Assembly (NCBI GenBank): GCA_947167125.1
Contig: CAMVGT010000007.1
Span: 1-64,000, forward strand
Direction of reading: 5' to 3'
Source of the DNA: an uncultured Erysipelotrichaceae bacterium
GTDB taxonomy: Bacteria; Bacillota_I; Bacilli_A; Erysipelotrichales; Erysipelotrichaceae
DNA length: 64,000 nucleotides
In this document: in pieces, positions 27,303 to 36,574 of the stretch
Layout of the letters: each line of letters begins with the position of its first letter
Position numbering within the stretch: position 1 is the first letter of the stretch
Position numbers and translations under genes: made by a program
Notes under the pieces: model-generated
Database searches by the model: none
What the model was told of the DNA's origin: nothing
Seen by the model: the letters and a program-made list of their open reading frames with translations, nothing else

Positions 27303-29060
27303 TTATTCTTTATCCTTATTCGATATTTCAATTCCCAGAATGTCCAGCTGTGCCTGATCGACTGTATTGGGCGATTCGCTCATCAGATCCAGAGAGCTGT
27401 TTGTTGTCGGGAAGGCAACGACATCGCGGATGTTGTCGGTGCCGGCAAGAACCATAACCAGACGTTCCAGACCGATTCCCACACCGCCATGGGGAGGTGT
27501 GCCGTAGCGGAATGCGTCGAGGAAGAATCCGAAGCGTTCCTTTGCCTTTTCCATGGTCAGGCCGATTGCTTCAAAGACCTTTTCCTGCAGGTCCTGATCG
27601 TGGATACGGATGGAGCCGGAAAGCAACTCATAGCCGTTGAGAACCAGGTCATAGGCGCGGCTGGATACATGTTCAGGATCGCTGAAGAGCTTGTCGACAT
27701 CCTCTTCCTTGACCGCGGTAAATGGATGATGGGCAGCGACCCATCTGTTTTCTTCTTCGCTCCATTCAAACATCGGGAAGTCTGTAACCCACAGGAACTT
27801 ATAGACGCTTTCATCAATGAGTCCGAGTTCCTTCGCGATTCTGACTCTCAGTGCGCCAAGACCCGCGTTTGCGATCTTCATGTTGTCAGCGATGATCAGT
27901 ACGAGATCATTGTCCTTTAAGCCGAGTCTTTCAATGACGGCGTTCTTCTCGTCTATGCTCAGAGGCTTTGCGACACTTCCTGTCAGCTCGCCCTTTTCCA
28001 TCTTGAGATATGCCAGTGCCTTTGCCTTGAAGCCGTGCTTGACAAATTCCTGCAGCTTGTCGAGGCCCTTGCGGGAATATTTGTCAGCTGCGTTTTCAAA
28101 ATGCAGTGCGCTGATCACGCCGCCGTTGTCGAGGCAGTTGCGGAACACCTGGAATTCAGTGTCTTTGAACAGATCGGAAAGGTCCTGGATTTCATTGCCG
28201 AAGCGCAGATCCGGCTTGTCGGAACCGAATCTTCTGATGCAGTCCGCATACGGAATTCTGACAAAATGGTCTTCCAGTTCAAAGTTGACTGTCTCTTTGA
28301 AGATTGCCTTCATCAGGTCTTCAACAGTCGCGAAGATGGTATCTTCATCGCCGAAGCTCATTTCGATATCGATCTGGGTGAATTCCGGCTGTCTGTCGGC
28401 TCTCAGGTCTTCGTCTCTGAAGCATCTTGCGATCTGGAAGTATTTTTCCATGCCGGCAATCATCAGCAGCTGCTTGTAGATCTGCGGAGACTGCGGCAGT
28501 GCCCAGAAGCGGCCGTTGTAGATTCTCGAAGGAACCAGATAGTCTCTTGCGCCTTCCGGTGTGCTTCTTGCAAGAATCGGGGTTTCCACTTCAATGAATC
28601 CCTTTTCATCCAGCACTCTTCTTGCGATCATGCATACCTTATGACGCAGGATCATATTGTTCTGAAGCACCGGTCTTCTCAGATCGAGATAGCGGTACTT
28701 GAGTCTTGTGTCTTCATTGGTGTCTGTGTCATCGGAGATGTTGATCGGGGCTGTTTCAGCACGGTTGACGATCGTGACTTCCTCTGCCATGACTTCGATT
28801 TCACCGGTCGCAAGCTTCGGGTTTGCCTGTCCTCTTTTTGCGACAGTTCCCTTTACCTGCAGGATGTATTCGTTTCTGACATCCTTTACCTTTTCGGCCA
28901 TTGTTTCATCGAATGTGACCTGAACAATGCCGCTTCTGTCCCTGAGGTCGATAAAGACCAGGGATCCGAGATTTCTTCTTTTGGAAACCCAGCCGATCAG
29001 GGTTACCTTACGGCCTTCATCAGCAGCCCTGAGGGTGCCGTTTCCGCATGTGCGTTCCAT
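27303..29060 (-). CDS. aspS: Aspartyl-tRNA synthetase
   Basis: MERTCGNGTLRAADEGRKVTLIGWV; class II motifs (FRDEDLRADRQPEFTQIDIEMSF; GIGLERLVM). Confidence 0.97.
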   Translation of the reverse strand: MERTCGNGTLRAADEGRKVTLIGWVSKRRNLGSLVFIDLRDRSGIVQVTFDETMAEKVKDVRNEYILQVKGTVAKRGQANPKLATGEIEVMAEEVTIVNRAETAPINISDDTDTNEDTRLKYRYLDLRRPVLQNNMILRHKVCMIARRVLDEKGFIEVETPILARSTPEGARDYLVPSRIYNGRFWALPQSPQIYKQLLMIAGMEKYFQIARCFRDEDLRADRQPEFTQIDIEMSFGDEDTIFATVEDLMKAIFKETVNFELEDHFVRIPYADCIRRFGSDKPDLRFGNEIQDLSDLFKDTEFQVFRNCLDNGGVISALHFENAADKYSRKGLDKLQEFVKHGFKAKALAYLKMEKGELTGSVAKPLSIDEKNAVIERLGLKDNDLVLIIADNMKIANAGLGALRVRIAKELGLIDESVYKFLWVTDFPMFEWSEEENRWVAAHHPFTAVKEEDVDKLFSDPEHVSSRAYDLVLNGYELLSGSIRIHDQDLQEKVFEAIGLTMEKAKERFGFFLDAFRYGTPPHGGVGIGLERLVMVLAGTDNIRDVVAFPTTNSSLDLMSESPNTVDQAQLDILGIEISNKDKE

Positions 29061-29062
29061 TT

Positions 29063-30328
29063 TTATTCTTCCTCCCATTTCTTCAGCTGATCCAGAAGTT
29101 CTTCATTCTTCAGTGTCAGCTGTGTTTTATCCTTTGCGTTTTTGACATTGAGTGGTCCGTTTGCGACTTCATCCTCACCAAGAATCACGATGTATTTCGC
29201 ATTTGCGCGGTCGGCGCTCTTGAACTGTGCCTTTAAGGATCTCTTTACAAGATTGCCTTCCGCCGCATAGCCGGCAGAGCGCAGAACGGACAGTGTCTTC
29301 AGCACGCTGTCGCCGACATCGCCAAGTCCGATGACATAGACATCGCATGTATTTTCTTCCGTGAACTGATAGCCTTCTTCCGCTGCCAGCGCAATCAGAC
29401 GTTCCAGACCGATCGCAAAACCGATGCCGCTCATTTCCGGTCCGCCATAGTATTCCACGAAGTGATCGTATCTGCCGCCGGCAAAGATCGTTGCCTGGGC
29501 ACCGGATTCAGGTCTTGTGGAAACGACTTCAAAGACGGTGTGTGTGTAGTAATCCAGGCCTCTGACAAGGCGTTCATCGATTTCATACGGAATGCCGAGT
29601 GTATCCAGGCATTTCAGAACACGGCTGAAATAATCGCGGCTTTCTTCATTGAGATATTCGGAAAGACGCGGCGCGCTTGCCATGCATTCCTTGTCATGAT
29701 CGACCTTGCAGTCGAGAATGCGGAGCGGATTCTGTTCATAGCGGCGTTTGCAGTCCGCGCAGAGATCATCGAGGTGCGGCGCGAAGTGTTCCTTGAGAGC
29801 TCCTCTGTAGGCGGCTCTGGATTCATCATCGCCGAGTGTGTTGATCAAAACCTTGATGGATGAGATTCCCATTGCCTTGACAATGTCATAGCCAAGCGCA
29901 ATTGTTTCGGCATCGATTTCAGGTGTTTTGGCACCGATGTTTTCAACCCCGAACTGGGTGAACTGACGCTGTCTGCCCTTCTGCGGCCTTTCATGGCGGA
30001 ACATTGCCCCGACATAATAGAAGCGTGCCGGCATCTCCATCGATCCGTACAGCTTGTGCTGGTCGAATGCGCGGATGACGCCTGCGGTTCCTTCCGGACG
30101 CAGGGTGTAGGATTCGCTGCCCATGTTAAAGGTATACATTTCCTTGTTTACCATGTCGGAAGAATCGTTTTCACGCTTGAAAACAGATGTATCTTCAAAA
30201 TACGGCGTGCGGATTTCACGGTAGCGGTAAAGAGAAGTCTTTTCCCGGATCACGCGTTCCACATCGTGCCATCTGCCGACTTCACTCGGCAGGATATCGT
30301 AGGTTCCTCTGGGTGTCTGATAGCTCAT
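29063..30328 (-). CDS. hisS: Histidyl-tRNA synthetase
   Basis: RGTYDILP..., GAMFRHERPQKGRQRQFTQFGVE, GLDYYTHTVFE, GIGFAIGLERL. Confidence 0.97.
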   Translation of the reverse strand: MSYQTPRGTYDILPSEVGRWHDVERVIREKTSLYRYREIRTPYFEDTSVFKRENDSSDMVNKEMYTFNMGSESYTLRPEGTAGVIRAFDQHKLYGSMEMPARFYYVGAMFRHERPQKGRQRQFTQFGVENIGAKTPEIDAETIALGYDIVKAMGISSIKVLINTLGDDESRAAYRGALKEHFAPHLDDLCADCKRRYEQNPLRILDCKVDHDKECMASAPRLSEYLNEESRDYFSRVLKCLDTLGIPYEIDERLVRGLDYYTHTVFEVVSTRPESGAQATIFAGGRYDHFVEYYGGPEMSGIGFAIGLERLIALAAEEGYQFTEENTCDVYVIGLGDVGDSVLKTLSVLRSAGYAAEGNLVKRSLKAQFKSADRANAKYIVILGEDEVANGPLNVKNAKDKTQLTLKNEELLDQLKKWEEE

Positions 30329-30355
30329 ATTGCCTCCTTCTTAAGTGATGAAACA

Positions 30356-30592
30356 AAAGCGTCCCTGAATCCAAGGACGCTGTATGCGCGGTACCACCTT
30401 AGTTTACAGCTGACGCTGTACGCTTGATTCCTTAACGCGGAGAACGGGTATTCCTACTGATTGTTCAGAATACCTTCTTGCGGGTGTCGGTTCCATCAGG
30501 ATGGCTCAATGCTTTCACCGTACCATTGTCGCTTTTCCAGCATCACGGATGGAATTTCCCGTTCAACGAATTTGGTTTACCTAAGGATTATA
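30356..30592 (-). promoter_or_regulatory. T-box leader with promoter and terminator upstream of hisS-aspS
   Basis: Minus: TTGTGT-17 nt-TATAAT (30592-30587); T-box AAGGTGGTACCGCG (30400-30387); terminator AGCGTCCTTGGATTCAGGGACGCT-TTTG (30381-30358); stem I pairs CGGG/CCCG and UUCCAUC/GAUGGAA flanking CCGACA. Confidence 0.9.
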
Positions 30593-30662
30593 TCTTTTTT
30601 TATTTTTTCACACAAGCCAATTTGCAAACCGGTTTCCGCATTGAAAAGAAAAAACAGTTCAC

Positions 30663-32873
30663 TCAGTGAGCTGTTCTCTCAACGATGATAACGGATTCCA
30701 CTTTGCGGATGTTGGCAATGACATTATCCAGATGGGAAATGTCATGAACTCGGATGACCATCTTGATAGATGAAGTCAGGGTGTCATGGTTGACCGCCGC
30801 GTTGATGCTTTCAAGGGTTGCTTTGCATTGGGAGACAACCGTGACGATATCGGTCAGAAGGAAGGAGCGGTCGCGGGCAGTGACGGAAAGATCGGCATCG
30901 TAATAGCGCTCATTGTCCCCTTCATCCCACTGCACATCAATCAGTCTTGCCTTTGCGTCGGCGATATTCGGACAGTCGGCACGATGCACTTTGACGCCTT
31001 CGGTTTTGGTGATATAGCCTTTGATCGGTTCGCCATAGACCGGTAAGCAGCAGTGTGCCAGCGACATCTTCATCGATTCAATGCCGGGAATGACAAGTCC
31101 GGATTTGGATACACGGTGATGCGCCTCCCTGCCGAGGACTCTGGAAAGCGCCTCTTTTTCGGAAATATGCGCTTTCTGGTTGGTCAGATGTTCGCAGACA
31201 CTGGTGACATTGATCGATTTGACGGCAATGCCGTACATGAGATCGGTATGATTGGAAACCCGGAAATCCTTGAAGATGTTCTCGAGTTTCTTCTTTTCCA
31301 TATATTCCTTCGGATTGAAGCCGCGCTTTTTCAGTTCATCGGCGAGCATCTTTTCGCCTTCATCGACGCGGGATTCATGGGCCTCGGTTTCCTTCTTGGT
31401 GAGATAGGAGCGGATCTTGTTGCGGGCCTGGTTGGTTTTGACGAATTTCAGCCAGTCTTCAGAAGGTCCTGTTCCCTTCATTGTCTTGATCTGCACGACG
31501 TCTCCGGTATGCAGCTCGGTATTTAACGGAACCATCGCGTCATTGACAATCGCGCCGACCGCGGTATGGCCGACATCGGTATGGATGCGGTAGGCAAAAT
31601 CAATCGGGGTTGCGCCGTTGGGCAGGTCAATGACCCTGCCTTTGGGCGTCATGACATAGACGCTTGCCGAGAAAACGTCATGCTGAAGAGCTTCCATATA
31701 TTCGGAAGCGCTGGAGTTTTCATTTTCGTCTTCGCTGTAGGTGGTCAGATTCTTGAACCAGGAGAGCTTGTTTTCGATTTCCTTCTGCTCTGCCCTGGCA
31801 TCATATTTGACCCCTTCTTTATAGCGCCAGTGGGCCGCGACACCCCTCTCGGCGATGGCATCCATTTCCTCGGTGCGGATCTGCACTTCAAAAATCTTGC
31901 CGTCTTCCCCGATGATCGTGGTATGCAGAGACTGATACATATTGGTTTTGGGAACCGCAATATAATCTTTCAGACGTCCCGGAATCGGGCGGTATTTTGC
32001 ATGGATATAGCCGAGGATTTCATAGCAGTTGAGTTCCGATTTTGTGATGATCCGGATTGCGAGCAGGTCGAGAATCTCATCGAACCGCTTATGCTTTTTG
32101 ATCATCTTGTTGTAAATCGAATACAGATGCTTGGAACGGCCGAAAATGCGGTACTGGATTCCGTGCTCTTCCATCATCTCCGAAATCTCGGTGATCATTG
32201 TCGATACAGCCGCGTCGCGTTCAGCCTTTTTCGCTTCCACAAGGTGGGCAATATGGTAATACTCATCGCGGTTGAGATAATAGAAACACAGATCTTCCAG
32301 TTCATTCTTGATTGCGCTGATACCTAAACGGTGAGCAATCGGCGCATAGACATCCAGCGTTTCGGAAGAAATCCGTTTCTGCGAAGCTTCCGGCTGAAAC
32401 TGCAGGGTTCGCATGTTATGAAGACGGTCAACCAGCTTGATAATGATGACACGCACATCGCGGGCCATCGCGATAAAGATCTTGCGGTGGTTGGCAGCCT
32501 GGTATTCCGGATCGTTCTTGCCTTTGTATTTCAGGGTACCGATCTTGGTGACCGCTTCGACAAGATCTGCAATTTCAGGATCGAATTCTTCAGCAAGTTC
32601 ATCACGCGAAATGCCGCAGTCTTCAATCACATCATGCAGAAAACCGGCCGCAATTGTCTGCGGACCGACTCTGAGGGTTGCGAGAATATAGGCGACATTG
32701 ATCACATGGACAACATAGGGCTCGCCGCTTCTGCGGAACTGACCGGCATGATGAACAGACGCGTAGTTCGCCGCCCTTTCAATCATCGTCAGACTGATCG
32801 GATCATGGATATACCTGCGCGCTTCATCGATGACATCATCAACTGTCGGATTCAGACGATCTGTATTAACCAT
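30663..32873 (-). CDS. rel: Bifunctional (p)ppGpp synthetase/hydrolase Rel
   Basis: 736 aa; HD motif FLHDVIEDC, synthetase region, TGS and ACT domains. Confidence 0.96.
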   Translation of the reverse strand: MVNTDRLNPTVDDVIDEARRYIHDPISLTMIERAANYASVHHAGQFRRSGEPYVVHVINVAYILATLRVGPQTIAAGFLHDVIEDCGISRDELAEEFDPEIADLVEAVTKIGTLKYKGKNDPEYQAANHRKIFIAMARDVRVIIIKLVDRLHNMRTLQFQPEASQKRISSETLDVYAPIAHRLGISAIKNELEDLCFYYLNRDEYYHIAHLVEAKKAERDAAVSTMITEISEMMEEHGIQYRIFGRSKHLYSIYNKMIKKHKRFDEILDLLAIRIITKSELNCYEILGYIHAKYRPIPGRLKDYIAVPKTNMYQSLHTTIIGEDGKIFEVQIRTEEMDAIAERGVAAHWRYKEGVKYDARAEQKEIENKLSWFKNLTTYSEDENENSSASEYMEALQHDVFSASVYVMTPKGRVIDLPNGATPIDFAYRIHTDVGHTAVGAIVNDAMVPLNTELHTGDVVQIKTMKGTGPSEDWLKFVKTNQARNKIRSYLTKKETEAHESRVDEGEKMLADELKKRGFNPKEYMEKKKLENIFKDFRVSNHTDLMYGIAVKSINVTSVCEHLTNQKAHISEKEALSRVLGREAHHRVSKSGLVIPGIESMKMSLAHCCLPVYGEPIKGYITKTEGVKVHRADCPNIADAKARLIDVQWDEGDNERYYDADLSVTARDRSFLLTDIVTVVSQCKATLESINAAVNHDTLTSSIKMVIRVHDISHLDNVIANIRKVESVIIVERTAH

Positions 32874-33028
32874 TCATGCCCCCTGTTAATGCAACTATAT
32901 TAATACAAATTTGAATTTTTTGTGAAAAATGTTGACAGGAAATGAAAAAGTCCTCTTCGGGGCAAACTCCGATGCTCGTTATAACTGTGGCCAATAGAAG
33001 ATCTATTCGGCAAATCGGATTTTCCAGC

Positions 33029-33532
33029 TCATATCCTTCGCATTTCAAGCGCGAAAAGCGCATCGCCCGGAAAACGATACGCATCGTCACATATATAGCC
33101 GCGAAGCCAGAGATTACCGTCTACATTTCGAAGATATAGACCCTTGGGAAAAGCATCATCCCGTTCAATGATTTCAGACAGCACCGTGACTGCCTGATCC
33201 GGTGAACTGTGTGTTCCGGTAAGCGTGAAGTTCCGGCTCTGCGGCTGATCCGTCCATGCCAAACGAAGAAATAAACCGGTGCTTACGGCACATGCTTTCA
33301 AACCTGTTTTCGAAATATGCGTGAAAATATCACGTAAGGTTGCTCCGTTTTCAAGACCTATTTCCTGCAGGGATGTTATCGTAACGGTAGTTTCTCTTGA
33401 GCATCCGAGCGAAAACCGTGGATGGGCAAAGAACTCCTCCGCATAATGATTGATCAGGATACCGTGCTCCTTCAGCACATCAGGAATCTGTTCTGATGGG
33501 AAAGGTTCTATTTTCAAAACAATTATTCTCAT
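33029..33532 (-). CDS. Hypothetical protein (167 aa)
   Basis: Intact ORF between rel and apt; C-terminal DAFPKGLYLRNVDGNLWLRGYICDD; no family assigned. Confidence 0.6.
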   Translation of the reverse strand: MRIIVLKIEPFPSEQIPDVLKEHGILINHYAEEFFAHPRFSLGCSRETTVTITSLQEIGLENGATLRDIFTHISKTGLKACAVSTGLFLRLAWTDQPQSRNFTLTGTHSSPDQAVTVLSEIIERDDAFPKGLYLRNVDGNLWLRGYICDDAYRFPGDALFALEMRRI

Positions 33533-33616
33533 GTAGTGCAGCCCTCACAAATCCCGGCTTGTTTTGATCATTGTACCATTTCTGACCTGCGTGCTCAATT
33601 TCCCTGCTTTCAAAAG

Positions 33617-33651
33617 GGAAGGAGGCACTTCCTTACGAAGTGCCTCCTTCC
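33617..33651 (-). terminator. Strong terminator downstream of apt
   Basis: GGAAGGAGGCACTTC-loop-GAAGTGCCTCCTTCC with TTTTG tail on minus. Confidence 0.85.
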
Positions 33652-33672
33652 GGGACTTTTCTTGTTTCAGAA

Positions 33673-34206
33673 TTACTGATCGCTCATTTTCAGGATATTG
33701 AAAACATCATATCCTTCGAGAACCTTTCGGCCTTCCATGCCGTTGCCGTAAAGCTCGATGACAAATGCGATTCCGGCGACTTCCGCACCGAGTTCTTCAA
33801 TCATTTTCGCAGTTGCCTTCGCGGTTCCGCCGGTTGCCAGCAGATCGTCGATAATCAGGACTTTCTGACCGGGCTTAACGGCATCCTTATGCATGAATAC
33901 TTCGTTGGAGCCGTATTCCAGATCATATTTGCAGCTGATTGTTTCGCGGGGAAGCTTGCCGGGTTTTCTTACCGGTGCAAACGGAACGCCGAGTTCAAGC
34001 GCAACCGGGCAGCCGAACCAGAAGCCTCTGCTTTCCGGGCCGACAACCGCATCAGCGCCGATTTTTCTGCCGTATTCGGCCATCTGGCGGACTGCTTCTT
34101 TATAAGCTTCGGGGCAGGTCAGAATCGGAGTGACATCACGGAAGAGGATACCTTCAATCGGGAAATCACGGACGGATGCGATATAGTCTTCAAGATTGAT
34201 TGACAT
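33673..34206 (-). CDS. apt: Adenine phosphoribosyltransferase
   Basis: MSINLEDYIASVRDFPIEGILFRDVTPIL; PRPP motif VLIIDDLLATGGTAKA. Confidence 0.96.
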   Translation of the reverse strand: MSINLEDYIASVRDFPIEGILFRDVTPILTCPEAYKEAVRQMAEYGRKIGADAVVGPESRGFWFGCPVALELGVPFAPVRKPGKLPRETISCKYDLEYGSNEVFMHKDAVKPGQKVLIIDDLLATGGTAKATAKMIEELGAEVAGIAFVIELYGNGMEGRKVLEGYDVFNILKMSDQ

Positions 34207-34246
34207 ACAGATTTTCTCCTTTGAGCAAATGACGAAAATATTATAA

Positions 34247-34260
34247 TACAAGCGCTTTCA
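34247..34260 (-). promoter_or_regulatory. cre-like site in the apt promoter
   Basis: Minus TGAAAGCGCTTGTA one base upstream of TATAAT (34245-34240). Confidence 0.4.
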
Positions 34261-34265
34261 AATAA

Positions 34266-35852
34266 TCAGTAAATATCTTCAATTTCCATTGTCACCGTGA
34301 CATTTGAGCGCCATCTGTTCAGACTCAGCGGTCCGATGATCACATGCGGATCCTCCGGCGGCGTGATGCCCTTGCGCTTATAAAGGACTGCTTCGAAATT
34401 CCCATTTGCGCTGGCTACGGTATACCGGATGACCTTTTCGGTTTCCTTAACGGTCAGCACCTGGGCGTCGGTGACCGCAAAAACGGCATGGATTTCTTTG
34501 GGCAGCGGTGCCGCATCTTCGAGGCAGAGAATTTCATCCATCGAAATATCATCGGCACAGATTTCAATGGCCGTATCCTGCGGCTTTTCAATCGTCAGGT
34601 TTTCCGCTGCGGCTTTTTCCTTCAGATGCGCACAGAAGGAATCAAACTTTTCTTTCGGCACACTGATGCCGACTGCCTGTTCATGGCCGCCGAAAGCACT
34701 GGGTTCTTCAAAATCATTCAGGAAAGCAAAGAGATCGAAGCCGCTGACACTTCGGCCGCTGCCTTTGATCAGACCGCCGCTTTCCGTCATGACGATAACA
34801 GGCCTGCCGGCGCTGTTTGCAAGTCTGCCTGCAACCAGTCCGCAGATGCCTTCATGAAAACCGGCATCAAAGATCAGTTCAATCTGTTCATCTGTCATCA
34901 TCTCCTGCGCAGTCTTTGACTGTATTTCCGAGAGTTCCTTGCGTCTTTCATTGACATGTTCGAGCTGCAGTGCATAGCGTGTAATGGCTGCATCATCCTT
35001 CAGCAAAAGATACGGAACCAGTGTGTTGACATTGGAAATATCATTCATGCGTCCGACACTGTTGAGCTTCGGTACGATCTGGAACGCAACACTTGTCCAG
35101 TTGACGGCACTGCCAGCTCTCAGCATCGCATAAAGCGGACGCGGTCTTCTGCGCTTGAGAATATCGAGGCCTTTCAGAACGATCCTTCTTGTCTCATCCC
35201 ACAGCGGCATCACATCGCCGATCGAGGCGACAGCCGCCATGGCGGTCAGATCATCGTCATTGCCGATCAGAGTGCGGCTGATCTGCAGGGCGACGCCGGC
35301 ACCGCATAAACCGCTGTAAGCCGGTTCCATCAGATCGGGATGCACTGTAATATCCGCTTCCACTTCCTCTTCAATGCGGTGATGATCAGTCACAATCACA
35401 TACAGGCCGAGTTCCTTCGCTTTCTTCAGCGCTTCATGAGCACGGACCCCGTTGTCCACGGTCATGATGATCCGGTAGCCTTTCTGCGCCGCCAGTTCCA
35501 CAGTCTTTGCGCTCAAGCCGTATCCTTCCTTGAAACGGTCGGGAATATAATAGCCGTTCTGGATATTCAGAACATCAAGCGTCTTTTTCATGATTGCGGT
35601 GGCACAGATGCCGTCGGCATCATAATCGCCGCCGACAAATATCTTTTCATGATTCTTTTGCGCTTCGATGATTCTTTCACATGCCTTCTTCACACAGTCC
35701 GCCTGCGATGTATGAACCGTGCTGTCCGCATTCAGAAGATCCTGAATCTTTGCGTCATCAATCCCGCTGTTTTCCAGCAGCATCGCCAGCAGATTTCCGG
35801 TATGAAACTGCGAAGCGATCCGCTTCGGGTCAGCCTTAGTCAGATTCCACAT
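34266..35852 (-). CDS. recJ: Single-stranded-DNA exonuclease RecJ
   Basis: DHH motifs (VGGDYDADGICATAIM, VTDHHRI), DHHA1 region (GGHEQAVGISV). Confidence 0.92.
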   Translation of the reverse strand: MWNLTKADPKRIASQFHTGNLLAMLLENSGIDDAKIQDLLNADSTVHTSQADCVKKACERIIEAQKNHEKIFVGGDYDADGICATAIMKKTLDVLNIQNGYYIPDRFKEGYGLSAKTVELAAQKGYRIIMTVDNGVRAHEALKKAKELGLYVIVTDHHRIEEEVEADITVHPDLMEPAYSGLCGAGVALQISRTLIGNDDDLTAMAAVASIGDVMPLWDETRRIVLKGLDILKRRRPRPLYAMLRAGSAVNWTSVAFQIVPKLNSVGRMNDISNVNTLVPYLLLKDDAAITRYALQLEHVNERRKELSEIQSKTAQEMMTDEQIELIFDAGFHEGICGLVAGRLANSAGRPVIVMTESGGLIKGSGRSVSGFDLFAFLNDFEEPSAFGGHEQAVGISVPKEKFDSFCAHLKEKAAAENLTIEKPQDTAIEICADDISMDEILCLEDAAPLPKEIHAVFAVTDAQVLTVKETEKVIRYTVASANGNFEAVLYKRKGITPPEDPHVIIGPLSLNRWRSNVTVTMEIEDIY

Positions 35853-36519
35853 GATCTTCTCCTGCTTTCAGTTTTTTCAGAAGCGTAATGACTTCATTGA
35901 GATCGCCTGCTTCAAATTCGATTTCCTTTTTCATTTCCTCATCCGGAACGATGGTGTCGGGAATAAAGCATCTGTGCATACCGGCACGCGAAGCGGCCAG
36001 TATACCCTGTTTGGAATCTTCAAGCACCATGCATTCTTCCGGCTTTGCGCCGAGCAGCTCAGCTCCCCTTAAGAAGATTTCCGGATCCGGTTTGGCATGG
36101 GTGACCATATCGCCGCATACGATCGCGTCATATTGAAGCTCAACGGATACGCCTTTGCAGAGAGTTTCCACATACTGCCTTGCGCTGGAAGAGCAGATCG
36201 CAATACGGTATCCGTTTTCGTTGAGCCACTGAAACAGTTCAATCAGACCGGGACGGTTGAGACAGTCGGTATGAATGCTGCCCCAGAAATTCAGGTCGAA
36301 TCTTCTCGCCCTTGAGATTTTCATCAGTTCTTCCGCGCCGGGAACAGAGCGGATATAATCGAGCAGATCTTTTCCGCCGGCACCGGTAATTTTCTCAAAG
36401 AAATTGTCAGGAAGCGAAACGCCGTATTCGCGGGCACCTTCGCGCCAGATTGCCTGGGCGATGATTTCAGTATCGAACATGAGTCCGTCGCAGTCGAACA
36501 GTACAGCTTTGATATCCAT
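35836..36519 (-). CDS. HAD-family hydrolase (beta-phosphoglucomutase-like)
   Basis: MDIKAVLFDCDGLMFDTE; ICSSSARQYVE; KPDPEIFLRGAELLGAKPEECMVLEDS. Confidence 0.9.
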   Translation of the reverse strand: MDIKAVLFDCDGLMFDTEIIAQAIWREGAREYGVSLPDNFFEKITGAGGKDLLDYIRSVPGAEELMKISRARRFDLNFWGSIHTDCLNRPGLIELFQWLNENGYRIAICSSSARQYVETLCKGVSVELQYDAIVCGDMVTHAKPDPEIFLRGAELLGAKPEECMVLEDSKQGILAASRAGMHRCFIPDTIVPDEEMKKEIEFEAGDLNEVITLLKKLKAGEDHVESD

Positions 36520-36541
36520 AAATAACTCCTGTTTTAAATAA

Positions 36542-36566
36542 GAAGGACGGCCTGAAGCCGTCCCTT
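36542..36566 (-). terminator. Terminator of secDF
   Basis: Minus: GGGACGGCTTCAGGCCGTCCTTCTT. Confidence 0.65.
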
Positions 36567-36574
36567 TTCTGAGA

